64,000 nt of DNA from Aphis gossypii (Eukaryota > Arthropoda > Insecta > Hemiptera > Aphididae), in contig NC_065531.1 in NCBI RefSeq assembly GCF_020184175.1, positions 72,882,604-72,946,603 of the forward strand. The letters are read 5' to 3'. The notes under the pieces are model-generated. The model had not been told where the DNA came from, ran no database searches, and saw nothing but the letters and a program-made list of their open reading frames with translations. A program made the translations under genes and the position numbers. Below, piece after piece: positions 39,315 through 52,127 of the stretch (position 1 is its first letter; each line of letters begins with the position of its first letter).

Positions 39315-40195
39315 TATACATACATATTAAATATATACAAAGAACTATTCTGTCAAAATACAAATTAAATATACAATCAGTCGAAACCTTATAAATAAAT
39401 ACTCGTAAAGTGAAAGTGTATTCATTTAGTATAAATCAAGATAATGTATGAAAAATACAAATATTTCAAATACTTCTTAAAATATTTTATATATCTACAT
39501 AACTTATTACCACAGCTATTATCCTTATTATACGAGTACGTTTCTTAATATTAATTTTTATTTTAAAATTTGAAAGGTTTACAATCAAAAATGATTGTTT
39601 AATGATCAAAATATGAAGTAATCAATACATAATTGACTAAACAGCTAATATATCAATATTATTCTATACTGTAATAATATTACTAAAATATAATATACTA
39701 ATCATATGTCTAATTTGGATTATCATTTGCTATACTAGTCATTAGCTTATCTAATGACCAACGGTGTTAATAATAGTATATTATAATATATAGTTTAGCA
39801 ATATTATACTAATGTACATATCAATCAGATATTATAAATTTCTGATCGGTTAAACAATTATTATAAATAATACGATTAACATAAAGTAGAGTGAAAACAC
39901 ATAACGACAACACATTTTGAAATAAAGATAACTAACTTAATTTATTCGACACAGATATAATGCAATATTATCGTACGAGCTATTTCCAGAGGCTTTTTAT
40001 TTTGATCATTATAATTTTAAATGCATTGCAAATGGCGACCTATGGGCCAAGTGTATGTGAACTCTAGTGGACATCAGTGGAGATCTGATATTTTAACTGA
40101 TTAATATTATTATTAAACTTACCAGCCGTTATGTGCCATGTCGTGTAATATTTTGATCTACATTATATCTAATAATATACTCAGAAGTAAAACAG
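39315..40195. other. AT-rich spacer
   Basis: Nothing coding is recognised. On the minus strand a good donor (GCTG|GTAAGT, about 40,127-40,134) sits below the exon-like frame at 40,196-40,324 and might belong to it, with a micro-exon of about 35 bases open in phase. Confidence 0.4.
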
Positions 40196-40324
40196 TTACG
40201 AACAAACGTAGTCAGTGTAGTTGATGAGAATCATTCCCCACGGGCAGACATTTTCGTAGAACTCGCACACGTCAAACGAGTCGGTAATGGACAGCTCCCT
40301 CCATAAGACCAAGACGCTGTTGAA
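40196..40324 (-). CDS. exon-like frame with three Cys, unrecognised
   Basis: On the minus strand an acceptor (cacttctag) ends at 40,325 and is followed by 42 codons to TAA at 40,196-40,198. The codon before the frame is the TAG of the acceptor itself, so the frame begins exactly at the splice site. The product contains LVLWRELS, then FDVCEFYENVCPWG and NYTDYVC: three Cys, aromatic residues and a sequon (NYT), which hints at a secreted or extracellular protein. Base composition is more balanced than the surroundings. A GTAACT donor overlaps the stop (TGTTC|GTAACT), so this may be an internal exon. No family is recognised, upstream exons were not found, and it may be an isolated relic. Confidence 0.3.
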   Translation of the reverse strand, partial: FNSVLVLWRELSITDSFDVCEFYENVCPWGMILINYTDYVCS

Positions 40325-41398
40325 CTAGAAGTGTGGCTGATGCGAAATTATAATCGTGTACCCATTATGTACTGTAATAATAATACCGTTGATGAAACTA
40401 TTTCAGGTGAGCTAAAATCGAATTCTCGATGATCCCGAACAACGTTTCTGCGTATTATGTGGATGATCATTTCTTATTACTTATACAAACCTCTATGCAG
40501 TTAAGCGTATACTGAGTACGCAATAATGCAACTATGTACGCTATTCTTTATTTAAGCTCGATAACTATTCACGACTTGCTTTGTTTATGTTGAGAAACTC
40601 AAAACTGTATACCGAGTTCAATAACGAAAAAAAATAAACAAACAAAAACGAGAAAATAAACGAAAAATTGGTTTTCTACTAAGGCCGGTAAATGAAAAAT
40701 TGAAAAATTGAAAGCCTGTGCATCCTGTTGCATATTCAGTAGGTACACAGATCTCCATTATTATTAGGATTAAATTACAGGGGATAAAGTATAATGAAAA
40801 AAACATGAATTTTTGGTATTGAATTATTTCAATGGATAAATTCTCTTTTATAAATTGATTTTTGTATACGCATACACATATTCTTTATGTCAAAATCGAG
40901 ACGAAATATGTAATAATGTTAAAACAAAAATAATATATTAACAACCCAGCATATTAAATATTGAACAATAATTTTTTGGTTTTAATGAATTTATTCTTTA
41001 AGTATATACTGTATAATGTGTTTATATATATGTTAATGCTGATTTAAACAAATCATAATTGTTTTATTTCAATAATCAATGACTTAAAATAGTTATACAA
41101 CATAAATTGTATGTATTATGATAATGTACATAATGATTTATTTATTTTAAAGCTAAAACAGAGGAACATTACACTTGAACATAAATTATTTTTGATTTAA
41201 AATTAAATATGTTCAACTATAAATGTCTGTAGTATAATATTTTGTTTTTTGCTTAATATAGGCCATTAAGGGCCTTTAGCTACTACCATCACTTTTTCAC
41301 ACCATTTTCAGTCTTTTACCATTTCGTCTGAATTCTATTTTTCTATTAAACTTAAGTCTGGATACACTTTATTTTTACTATGTTTTTTTGTTCTTTAT
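40325..41398. other. non-coding DNA
   Basis: AT-rich, no supported gene. A plus-strand acceptor-like atttcag at about 40,407 has no usable frame after it. Confidence 0.5.
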
Positions 41399-41509
41399 TT
41401 ATATTAAACCACGTCTCTCGTTTTCATTTCTCTTTCTAACTGATAGTGTTATTTTAATTTTGGCTTTCACTAAAAAACTATCCGAATTACTGATAACATT
41501 TTCTGTGAC
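41399..41509 (-). pseudogene. LINE endonuclease fragment
   Basis: The minus-strand frame reads VTENVISNSDSFLVKAKIKI and continues with a basic stretch to a stop. The piece SDSFLVKAKIKI matches the conserved SDHxLVxAKI segment near the end of the apurinic endonuclease domain of non-LTR retrotransposons (often annotated in insects as craniofacial-development-protein-2-like). The catalytic-site His of SDH is Ser here. Upstream the frame is lost in stops, so this is a small dead scrap. Confidence 0.5.
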
Positions 41510-44500
41510 TTCTTAAATCAGTTATAAATCTACTTTTTTTTAGAATCATTCAGCACACGTCAATTTGAGTTTTTACCACTCATTTGGAGATACCCAAGTT
41601 TCCTTGTGTATATTTTTATGAGCGAAACTAGTGCTGTTGGTTATCATGATAATTTGCTAAAGCAAAATATACTATTATTTTCCTGATACTATTATTTTTC
41701 CTGTAAATATTCTTTTCCTATGGTAAGTTTGAGAGTAGACTCCTTTCTAATTATGGAATTAAATTCTACAAATGAATTAAGATGGTAGAACTTTAAGTCG
41801 TCTGGATGTATAATTTGTATCATGTTAAGAACTGCAACAATTGTATTAGTTACCTACATCATTACCTTACTTTTAAAACAACAGGAGTATTGTAAGGTAG
41901 ATGATCATTTATAATTCAGCTGAAAATTCATAGCATTAGCCTGATAATTATGATGAAAAACTATTTAAATGATTTTTTTTTTTATTATATGAATTGTACA
42001 ATTTTATTTATCAAAAATAACTTATTTTATCATATAAATTAATTTATTAGACTTGTTTTTATTCGCATACATTATTATAATTTTCATCAGTCTTAACTTC
42101 AATAATAATTATCGTTGAAAAACAAATTAAAAACACACTAAATAATACCACATGTTTGATTTAACTGATTTTGGTTGGATTTATGTCACATAAATTACTT
42201 ATACTACTATTTTTAAAAAGTTACCTGTTAGTCAACTACCTAATAAAAAACAAAATATATAATTATTTACTAAAATATTTATGTATTGCTGTCCATATGT
42301 ATTTTTTTTTTTTTTTTTTTGAACCAGTGTCTTAGTAAAATACAAATGTTATAAATAAATACACATTTGCTATCTACGTTGTAATATTTTTTGCTAATAA
42401 AATGGGACAATAAACATTATATTATAATAAAGTCTATAATATTAATTAACTTCTATGAGTATATTAAATCTGCTCAAAAGTAAAAAAAAAATTTAATCAA
42501 CAATAATATGAATAATAATTAATAAGTTTGAGTTTGAGTATAATTTATTAATAGCCTCAATTGTTTAAATATTTGATTAAATATTAATGTATAATTTTAA
42601 CAGGTTTTTAAATTATTAAATAAATTTAATTAATTATATTTATGTATTATTTAATGATACTCTCCTAATTAAACACAACACAATATAATATGTGTTTAAA
42701 ATATTTAAAAATATTTTAAATATGTATACATATATATATATATATATATATGGAAATATAATATTTCATAACATTTTGCTCTTATATATTTTGCTTAGTA
42801 TATGAAGTTATAGATATCAGGTATTAGTATTTAATGTTTTGCATACATTTGGTGTATTTAAATAGTGTGTGAATGTTATGATAAAATAATTGTAATAAAT
42901 ACAGATAAGTAGTATATAATTATGATATAAATAATTATTGTAGATATTATGTAGATTGTAGACAAATGCATTAGAAACAAACAAAATAAGAGTAAACATG
43001 TAATTTAAGGTTGTGCATTATGTACTCAATACAGATACAATTTCATATAGAATGTATGCGACCACATTGTCCACGATCAGATGCAGTATTTTTAAAATTT
43101 GAGTTCATACAAAATTCTGATCAAACTTATTGCACCCACATACTCAACTCAGACAGTAATCTACAGTGATCAAGCGTTGGTTCATGATAGGTAAAAATAA
43201 ATCCTTCTCCGGCGGATTCGACAACGGTACATTGATTAATATGGCTGTTCGGATTTTTTTCATGTAATTTATTTTTATTTTAAAATTATTTCGAAACATT
43301 ATTGTATAAATAATTACAATCAATACATGATTAAGTTAACTTTCTTCGATGAAATCTGTGCTTTAGTAAATTATTGAAGTAAATTAAGTTCTTTAGATAT
43401 ATCCTTTAACCACGGCGGTTATGCCTCTATGGCGTAGAAGTGTCTTTTCACGACGTTCGTATCACACAATTACTGTATTCATGTACATTAAAGTGTATTA
43501 TAATATATTTATATATGCAAAATATGATAGTATAGGTTATAGGCGAATTGGTGAATTAATATCTATACGGTACACCGTGAGTCTTACATACTGTATACGA
43601 TATAGGCAATCTACATTTGATATTTAATGTCGACGTTTATATTTACATTGTTTTTTGAAACGTATACAATACTGTGTAATTAGATTTATATTATTTAAAT
43701 TAAATTAAATCATATAGGTACTTGAATTATCAGTACTAAATTAATGATTTAAATTGTGGTACTATTTCAATATATACCTATATGCATATATGTCAATAAT
43801 ATTTCATATTTTTGCATACCAAAAAATGAAAATGTTATTTTAAACATATATTTTGCAATAAAAATCGGTATAATGAATGTGATTTGTTTATAATAAATCC
43901 TATATATTGTTAAACATCAGGTAAGCTAAATGGTGTTGATTAGCGACCATGAATATATTGGATTTGCTTAAGAGTTATTTTAATATATTTAATAACTCAA
44001 TAATTAAAGAATGGAGTATTAACGAATTTATTGGTTAGGGTAGTTAAAATTTTAATTTTAGTATCCTTTATAGCATCAATTGTTTATCAAAAACACCTAA
44101 TTAAACACAATTATAGGCATTTGTGTTACACTGTGTATGCATCATATTGTAGTATTTGATTTGGTACATTGAAATAGTGTGTGTATATCATTATAATTAT
44201 ATATAATACACATAATATACGTGATACTATAAATATTTATTCACTATAAACTAGTACAGTAAAACTAATTTAAAATATATTTTCAGTTTAAGGTTTTATT
44301 AACACAAATTATAAGAATTGTATAGGTAACACAATGTGCATTGTGCAATACTGAATTGGTTACGACTCTAATTAACGATAAGTATATATGTAATTTTTAC
44401 ATTTAATACTGACTCATAATGCTACATCGTGTACGTATGTAAGTTATTTTTTATTATTGATTGTTGCTAAAAACACAGTATCTAACCTAAAAGTAATACG

Positions 44501-46069
44501 AAGAAAATTTGATATTGTTTCAATTATTATATATTGTATTCCTATAACGATTTTGTAATGCAATATTGAGTCAGTCTGCAGTATTTATCAGAATATACTA
44601 TATTGTTTACAGGTATATATTATATGAGTTACAGTAAGTATTCTTTGAATACTTATAGGTAGTTGCATAACCATACATGGATACCGCTACCGTAAGTATA
44701 TTATACTATAGTACATATATAGTGTATACTAATTATAGATATAGTCTATTCTATATTTCTAAAATCAATGATGGAATCTAAATCGGCAGTAAACAATAAA
44801 AATATACTCAGAACAACACAATTATTATTATTATTATTTATTTAACATATGCAGAAGAATTATAATTTAATATAATGTATTTAAATACAAATTGGTTAAA
44901 CTTTATAACAACACAATATTATATTATTGTTATATTTGCCGTTATATTTTTGTAAAGAAATAAATTATAACTACAAAAACATAAATTTTGATTATTAATA
45001 CAAACAATAAGTATATAATTTAAATTCTAAAAAGAAAATTCCAATTAATATTAAAGATATTATGAAAAGAATAATTATTAATTATTATTAATAATTCATT
45101 TATAAACATAATTAGAGTTTATTAGTTTTAAACATATAAAAGTTAGAATAATTTTTGTATAATATTTTTTTTTTAAAGTTTTACTCGTTATATTTTAAAA
45201 TCTCAATTAAGACTTTATTATTCTTTGTGAATTATATTGTTAAATAAAAAAACTACATTGTTGAACATAAATCCTTGAAAGTTTTGTAAATACGTTTGAA
45301 CAAATCTTGTTTAAAATTGAATTTGGATTCTTTTCAGACAAGACTATATTGGAATAATGGAATAATGCTGGCAGCGTTTTCTTCTACAAACTAGTAAATA
45401 GTCATAATGAATTCATAAAGCTTTTAAAAACTCAATGCTATTAAATTTAGTTTACAACTTCCAACAACTAAAAACGTCCTCGTTAAAATGTAAATTAAAA
45501 TAACTTTAAAAACAAATTTAAGGAAGTATAAAATATATTACAATAAAAATTTTTATGAAACGTCAGTAAAAATTGTATTCAGACATACTCGTATTTACGA
45601 TAAAACTAACTAACTAATTATAATATTTAGGGATAAATCGCACCACGTGATACAAAGACTCAATCGTGATTTTTTTTTTTTTTTTGAGATTTTTCTTACC
45701 TAACCAATACTTGTTATTCATTTTAACCCGACCGTTATAATATAACTGCAGATATGGTATACATTTTCTGTATTTTCTTTAAGCTTAAGATTTTTTTTTT
45801 ACTTTATTTTTTATTCTAAAAATATTGATATTTAAAACTTATTTTTGAACAATTAGTAGTACAAGCATTATCATCGTTAGAATACAGATTTGAAAATAAA
45901 ACTACAAAAAGCTTATAAGGTCGCCGTTTAACGCGTGTGTTTATTTGTACAGTATACCTAACCTATTTAACTGATATTTTAACATCACGATGCATTCTAC
46001 GCCGATGCACACAGCGTTGTTAAAAGTCCTAAAAACTTTTCAAACGCAATAATAGAACGCAGTCAACCA
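41510..46069. other. AT-rich non-coding DNA
   Basis: No gene supported. A 19-base T run at 42,302-42,320, a TA tract at about 42,730-42,751 and an ATT run at about 44,822-44,839 are the clearest features. Confidence 0.5.
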
Positions 46070-47300
46070 CTGCCGGTTAGAGATGACGGTCGAGTGAACT
46101 CGAATAACTTACAAAGACCTATGGCAGGCAGCCCGTGCTTTGGTATATGTTCGATAGGGCGTTTCGAAGACGGCAGTCGGCGGCAAACGTGGAAAATCTG
46201 AAGATGGTATCAAAAAAAACTTTTCGAGAGATCGTCACCATTAGTTCATAATATTAGTAAAGTCGCGGTAGACACAGAGATCGAGATCAGCAGTTTTTGG
46301 CTTAATTTCTCGCGCGGTTTTCAGAACCGTACCCGACGCCGCTGTGGTCGTTGTATAATTGTTTATAAGTTATACGCCGCGGGAATTCTGACATCTCACT
46401 ACTACTTCCGAAAACACCCCCGCCGTGAAATTCTAAATATATAATGTATATATACAGATTTATCGAGGTCTGACGTCCGTATAACGGTTATAAGGTTGGA
46501 CGATAAATTTGTCGAACTCCGTATACGCTCATTTATACGTGCGTGTATGCGTGTGTGCGTGCGTACAACTTATTGGTATCCACCAACCATTTCTCCACGG
46601 GTTTCTAATACGATATAAATTCGACGCACATATTCAGATCGAATACACTATACAGGACGATTCTCCGAGACCGCTTACCCCTATTTTATCATTAAATGTA
46701 AATTACTGAGGTTATCGTTCGGGGGAAAAAAATGTGAATCGCCAAGGGATGAAAAAAAAAAAATCCAGAGTTTTTGAAAACCAAACGCTTATTATTAGTG
46801 TACACCTAATCAAATTTTCTAAAAATCAAAATTCCGACAGATTTATTATAGTCAAGCGATACGCAATAACGGCGGTGAACAGCGGATTTGGCGAATCGCT
46901 CTGTACATCGTAATCCCAAATGTACACTCGCGCCCCTATAGTCCCACAATCAGATTTACCACAGCGGTTGATGTTATTTTACCCACTGCGGCTGTTTGGG
47001 TGAGCGCGTGGTATATATAATATTATTATACTGCAATGAGCATATAATAAAAAAAAAAAATAATAATAATAATGTAATACACGTGCCCGTTGGTCCGCGG
47101 GTAAATAGTGAGCATATTCCTGAGCTCTACGGCGACCGTAATAACCCGATCGGAAAACGTCCGGAACGAGCCGAACGATTCCGGAAATATTATATTACCA
47201 AACTGTGTGATTCGTGTAATATTATACAATATCAACGTGGTTTATGTTATTACTCGAAGGTAACGTGCTCCCGATTATTGCAAGTGACGAATGTGTAGGT
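46070..47300. promoter_or_regulatory. GC/CpG-richer zone, possible promoter or 5' exon
   Basis: About 1.2 kb with clearly more CpG than the flanks. It contains initiator-like cagtc/cagtt sites, a ttttcag acceptor-like site at about 46,318-46,324, a TG/GCGTGT tract at about 46,541-46,566 and open frames of 66-100 codons that start at non-ATG codons and have no recognised domain. No frame is supported well enough to call a gene. Confidence 0.3.
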
Positions 47301-49017
47301 GATAATGTTATACGACTACCTATAATATCATATTGTTATAGAGTATTGTATTATTGTTATTATTGTGATTAATATAGAGAAACATATTATCATAACTACT
47401 CGTACTACTTTTAAAAACATTTAAACGTACCTAATAACTCGTCCGAAGTACGCGGGAGAAACTTGATTTTACATCGTTTCGTGTAAATAACTCATTAATT
47501 TGGTTGATAGCCTCTAGTTATTAGCAATGATAAAGTTATTTATACTTGTTGTTTATCATTTATGTTCAAATTTGAATCATTTTATGAGTAACACGCCAAC
47601 TAACTGAGTACCTAATAAAACTAAGTGATTTGTATTACGTCATAAATCCGTTTTGTTCAAAACACATTTGTATATTTTATAAAAAATGATGTAAGCGGCT
47701 TAGTAATTATATTAAGTTATTTATTATGTATAAATATCGTTTGCTATTGGAATTTGGTCTGTAAGTAATAAATAAGTATCGATCTCTGCCACAGTACCTA
47801 TGTACGTATGATATATATCATTCAGAATATATGTTCAATCTCGGTGTTCATGACCGCGTTTTACCTAGCATTCGAGCCACGTAGGTGTATACGTCTAAAA
47901 TCTAAATCTAATCGTGAAAATGCGTATACTGTTATATTTATCTACAGATAGAATATCGATAATATTTTATATTGTCGTTCTGCGTCTATAGTCGTATATG
48001 CACGGTGTAATCAAAAAAAATATTATACATTTTAAAAGTTCCGAATCTATAAATACATAATATTTAAAAGTTTAACATTCTGGAGACATATTATTTTGAA
48101 AAAAAAAATATGACGTATAAATAAATATAAAAGAAGTTATCGGCAGGAGACAAAAACGGTGAAACACCATATGAATATACATTGTTATAATGTATAAATA
48201 TGCTGACAATGCAATTTTAACGTGGTATGCGGACGAGCCTTTAGGCCATAACAATATTATATCGAAATACCCGTTTGCTGCAAGTTACCGTTGATATTAT
48301 ATACATACCGCACGACGCGCGACGGTTCAAATATGTGCACTGAACGTGAAAATCGGAAAATATCATATACCGATAATAACACCAACGACTCGAGTAGTAT
48401 TATTATACTGTCATATAATATTTTTTTTATTTTTTCATTTTTTTTTTTTTTTAAACGTGAAACGAAACAATAATATGTACGTACATGTATGAGTACAATT
48501 ATTAATTATTAAACTGTATAACTGTTCAAAGCGTGAGAATATCTGTTCATTATATATCATCGCTAAGGCTACAACTTCACTTATAATGATATGTAATACA
48601 AAAAAGGTAAATGTGTATTTAATTTTGTTAAAATATATGAAATTAAACTATGATAAAATATACAGTAAAATTATTGATAATTTCCCAACTTTCATTTCAT
48701 TACTGCCAAGACCAAAGTTACCTGTTCTTTCACCTAAATAAACTTTAGTAAATCATAAACAAATCTTTGACGTTTAAATAGATTTCTTAATAAATTATTC
48801 TCGTCAAAGAGAATAAAAATAACTGATTTTATGATATCAGTGGTATATTTATTATAATGTGACGTTTACATTATAGCATATGCGAATTATTTTAATTTTA
48901 GTACAGCACTTTATGATGCCTTGGCACACTGATTAACCAACTCCCGCTTACTCTACGTCATATAGTTTCGTCAATGGATCGCTCCTTTATCCAAGTCCCC
49001 ACTCATTAGTCTCATGT

Positions 49018-49052
49018 ATGTAGTTAACTTATATAAAATAAGTTAACTACAT
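49018..49052. repeat. perfect 15-bp inverted repeat (hairpin)
   Basis: atgtagttaacttat and its exact reverse complement ataagttaactacat are separated by five bases (ataaa). The stem contains gttaac on both sides. Function unknown. Confidence 0.9.
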
Positions 49053-52000
49053 AATATTTTAATATAAAATTAACCTTAATTTTCAATATCCCACTTATTA
49101 AAAAATAAAAAAAAATACTTAGGTACATGTATTTTTTACGTTTAATGTTAAAATAACATAATAATGCGTATATCACACTTAAAATAAGATGAACTAAAAA
49201 TATATATCATTAACACACGAGGCAGAGTCGTGGACTTAACTAAACCAAACTTGTTCAAAAGTACACTGTAGAAAAACACACCCCTGCGTGATAATAATAG
49301 TATTAAAAACCCAACTGCTTGCCTTACTCATCATATTATTTATCACATTTATATACTCGCCCCGTGGGTGTCTAAATATAACTCGGAGCAGTAACACGCC
49401 AACGCAACATTCGCAATATACTTAAACTGGATATATACGTACACACATATATTATTATATTATCTAATACATGCGCAACCTAACAAACTTATAGATGACA
49501 TATATGAGAATATACTGTAGGTATACACTTGGTTTATGCGCATAAAGTCTTCGAAGTGTTTACACGAATTTTATACTATCCTGCGTGTTTGATTCTCTGT
49601 ATTTGTAGTGTTTCAGGTACGTATATATAATATTACAACTATACTATCGTCTATCACTATATTATGCACCAACGAGACCACGAATCCCAAGGCACTTCAA
49701 TTCGCGCGTAGTCCGTTAATATTATTATATCGCTCAACCTCCTTTGGCGAGTTTATAGAGACAAAGGGTTTCTTCTTCTTCTTCTTCTCTGGTGAGCTGA
49801 CGACAATTTAGTTTCGTTCAGATGAAGTCCGACCGAATATGCTACATAATTAATAATTATGTATATAGAGAATATAATAACATTATTATGGTACTCGGTT
49901 GACCTAACCTCGTTCGTATTGCCATGCTAATTATACAGGACGATTTTTCAAACAACACTCATTATTTCAAAATCTCTTAACATTTTTGAAAATATTGGTT
50001 TTCATAATATATAGTCAAAATAATTTTTTTTTATAATTCTATCACTATATTGTTTTAAAGTTTTATTTTTTTGGTAATGACAACATAGATTTCATACTCT
50101 GAAGCTCAATATTTTTCGGAATATTTTAATGCATGATAATCTAAATCCAGATGAGTAGTTAATGAATTATAAGAATTTAAATTTTTTATAAACAGATTAG
50201 TAAACTGACATTTTGCTGAATAACCTCGTATCTCACCGCCTCACTCACCTAAACCTAAACATTTTTTTTTAAACGTTGCATTTTGAAACAATGAGTGTGT
50301 TTTGATAAAAGAATCATCTAGTAGGCTGATGTATGTGTATTTTATAATATGATACGATACTAACGTAATCAAGACGAACAATAGCTGCATAAGCCCGTAT
50401 ATTCTTATCATAATATACCAAAAACGATCGATGCATACTCACATTCCATAGTTTCCGCTCTAAAAATCGCCCACATGTATTCCCGGAGGAAATTGACGTT
50501 TTGTCATTGTACATTACGTGTAAATAAACGGTACATAACGAATATTACATAAATATCCCAATATTAGAAACAACTATTATTAATAATATTATCATCATAT
50601 TTTTTTATTGAAAATTAATTTTAATTTTAGACAAAAAATTTTAGGTTTTATGTAAAGCTATAAAAATGAGTTGTATATTTTTGAGTATATTACAATTTTT
50701 TCGTGTGGAATTTGTGATCAGATCACCCGTTCTTTAATCTATTTTTGGTAGCAAATCGGATGTAGATTATACTTAGTTGAGGTATTTTTTTTTTTACTTT
50801 CTCGCTATTTTACATAAAGCGTAAGGAAAAAATCCTCTGTACAACGATCTAATTTACGACACACCCGTTTTTCGTGATAAACATAATTAATTTTTGTTAT
50901 AATTTCAAAAATATCAAAGCTACAGATCTGACAGACCTTTATTATCTCGAACTATTTATGATAGCAATGGAACAGAAAATACCTGTATAAATTTCAGAGA
51001 GAAAAACCTTTTTCATCTGAAATAAACATAGTTACGTTAACAAACGTATCACTTCTCTCTCCCACCACAACCTCTCGAACTAGTACATGTGACGGTATTC
51101 TAATCGATTACAATGTCTTTAAGAGACATATATAATATTATTGTTACTATTATTACGTATCGATAATAATAAATATAACGATGTCTACTTCAAGTGTGCA
51201 CCACTTCAAACGTCATTAAACGGCTTTCGACCGTGTAGTGGATACTGCGGGATCACGCTGCTCACGCGTACTATTTCTCGTGCAAAATATTATATTTTAT
51301 ATTATGATAATATTAAAGCAGCGCGTCTTTGATGTACAGTAACCATTAAAATTTCACGTTACGGCACTTTTCACCGTGAAATATTATACAATTATAAGTT
51401 AGGGACTGGAAAATCTTCATCGAATATAAAAACGGTTCGCTGGACGGATTTTTTTTTCACTTTTTCACTTTATTTACCACGACTTTAGCACGAGAGGCGC
51501 ATTTCGTGAACACACCAGTAATAATAATACTATAAAATTACGCCAACCAAAAATTGACTCCGTCGTCTCGAGTGGTAAAACAGTGATTTGTTTACATTTA
51601 ATATTTTAATATACACACAGTAGTGGCTTATTAGGGGTAGGGATGGAAGCTGCATCATAATAAATAATCTTCTGTTCAGCTTTTATTTTTTTTTTCAACT
51701 CATCTAAACCTCAAATTCAATCCATTATTAAAATATGGTATTTTTATTTAAACGACAAATCGTATGTAATAACTAAAAATGTATAAGATGATAATATATG
51801 AATGAAGTTAAAAGAAATCTTCAGCCTATACATAAAATCACAATTATAAATTATAATATTACATCTTTTATTATTATTATACCTGTCATATAAAGAAGAA
51901 TACCACATAGGAACATTATAAATATTTACCAAATCGCCTTATATTATACTTATTAGTTATTATGTTTAAAATTCGAAACCACGTGGAGTGGTTGTTTTAT

Positions 52001-52100
52001 AATTAAAGTATAATCCATAATTCTGTAATTATAGATTATTCATTATTAAAAATAGAATATTTTCACTGAGTGAATTTTAACAAAAATTAATTTTCCTCTT

Positions 52101-52127
52101 AATTGAAAATGCAGTGCATTTTCAATT
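52101..52127. repeat. 27-bp near-perfect palindrome
   Basis: aattgaaaatgca and its exact reverse complement tgcattttcaatt flank one central G. It could form a cruciform or bind a dimeric protein; no gene is next to it. Confidence 0.9.

Noticed and set aside
46996..47298. 100-codon frame in the GC-richer zone
   Set aside because: Non-ATG start, includes a translated AAT microsatellite, no domain.
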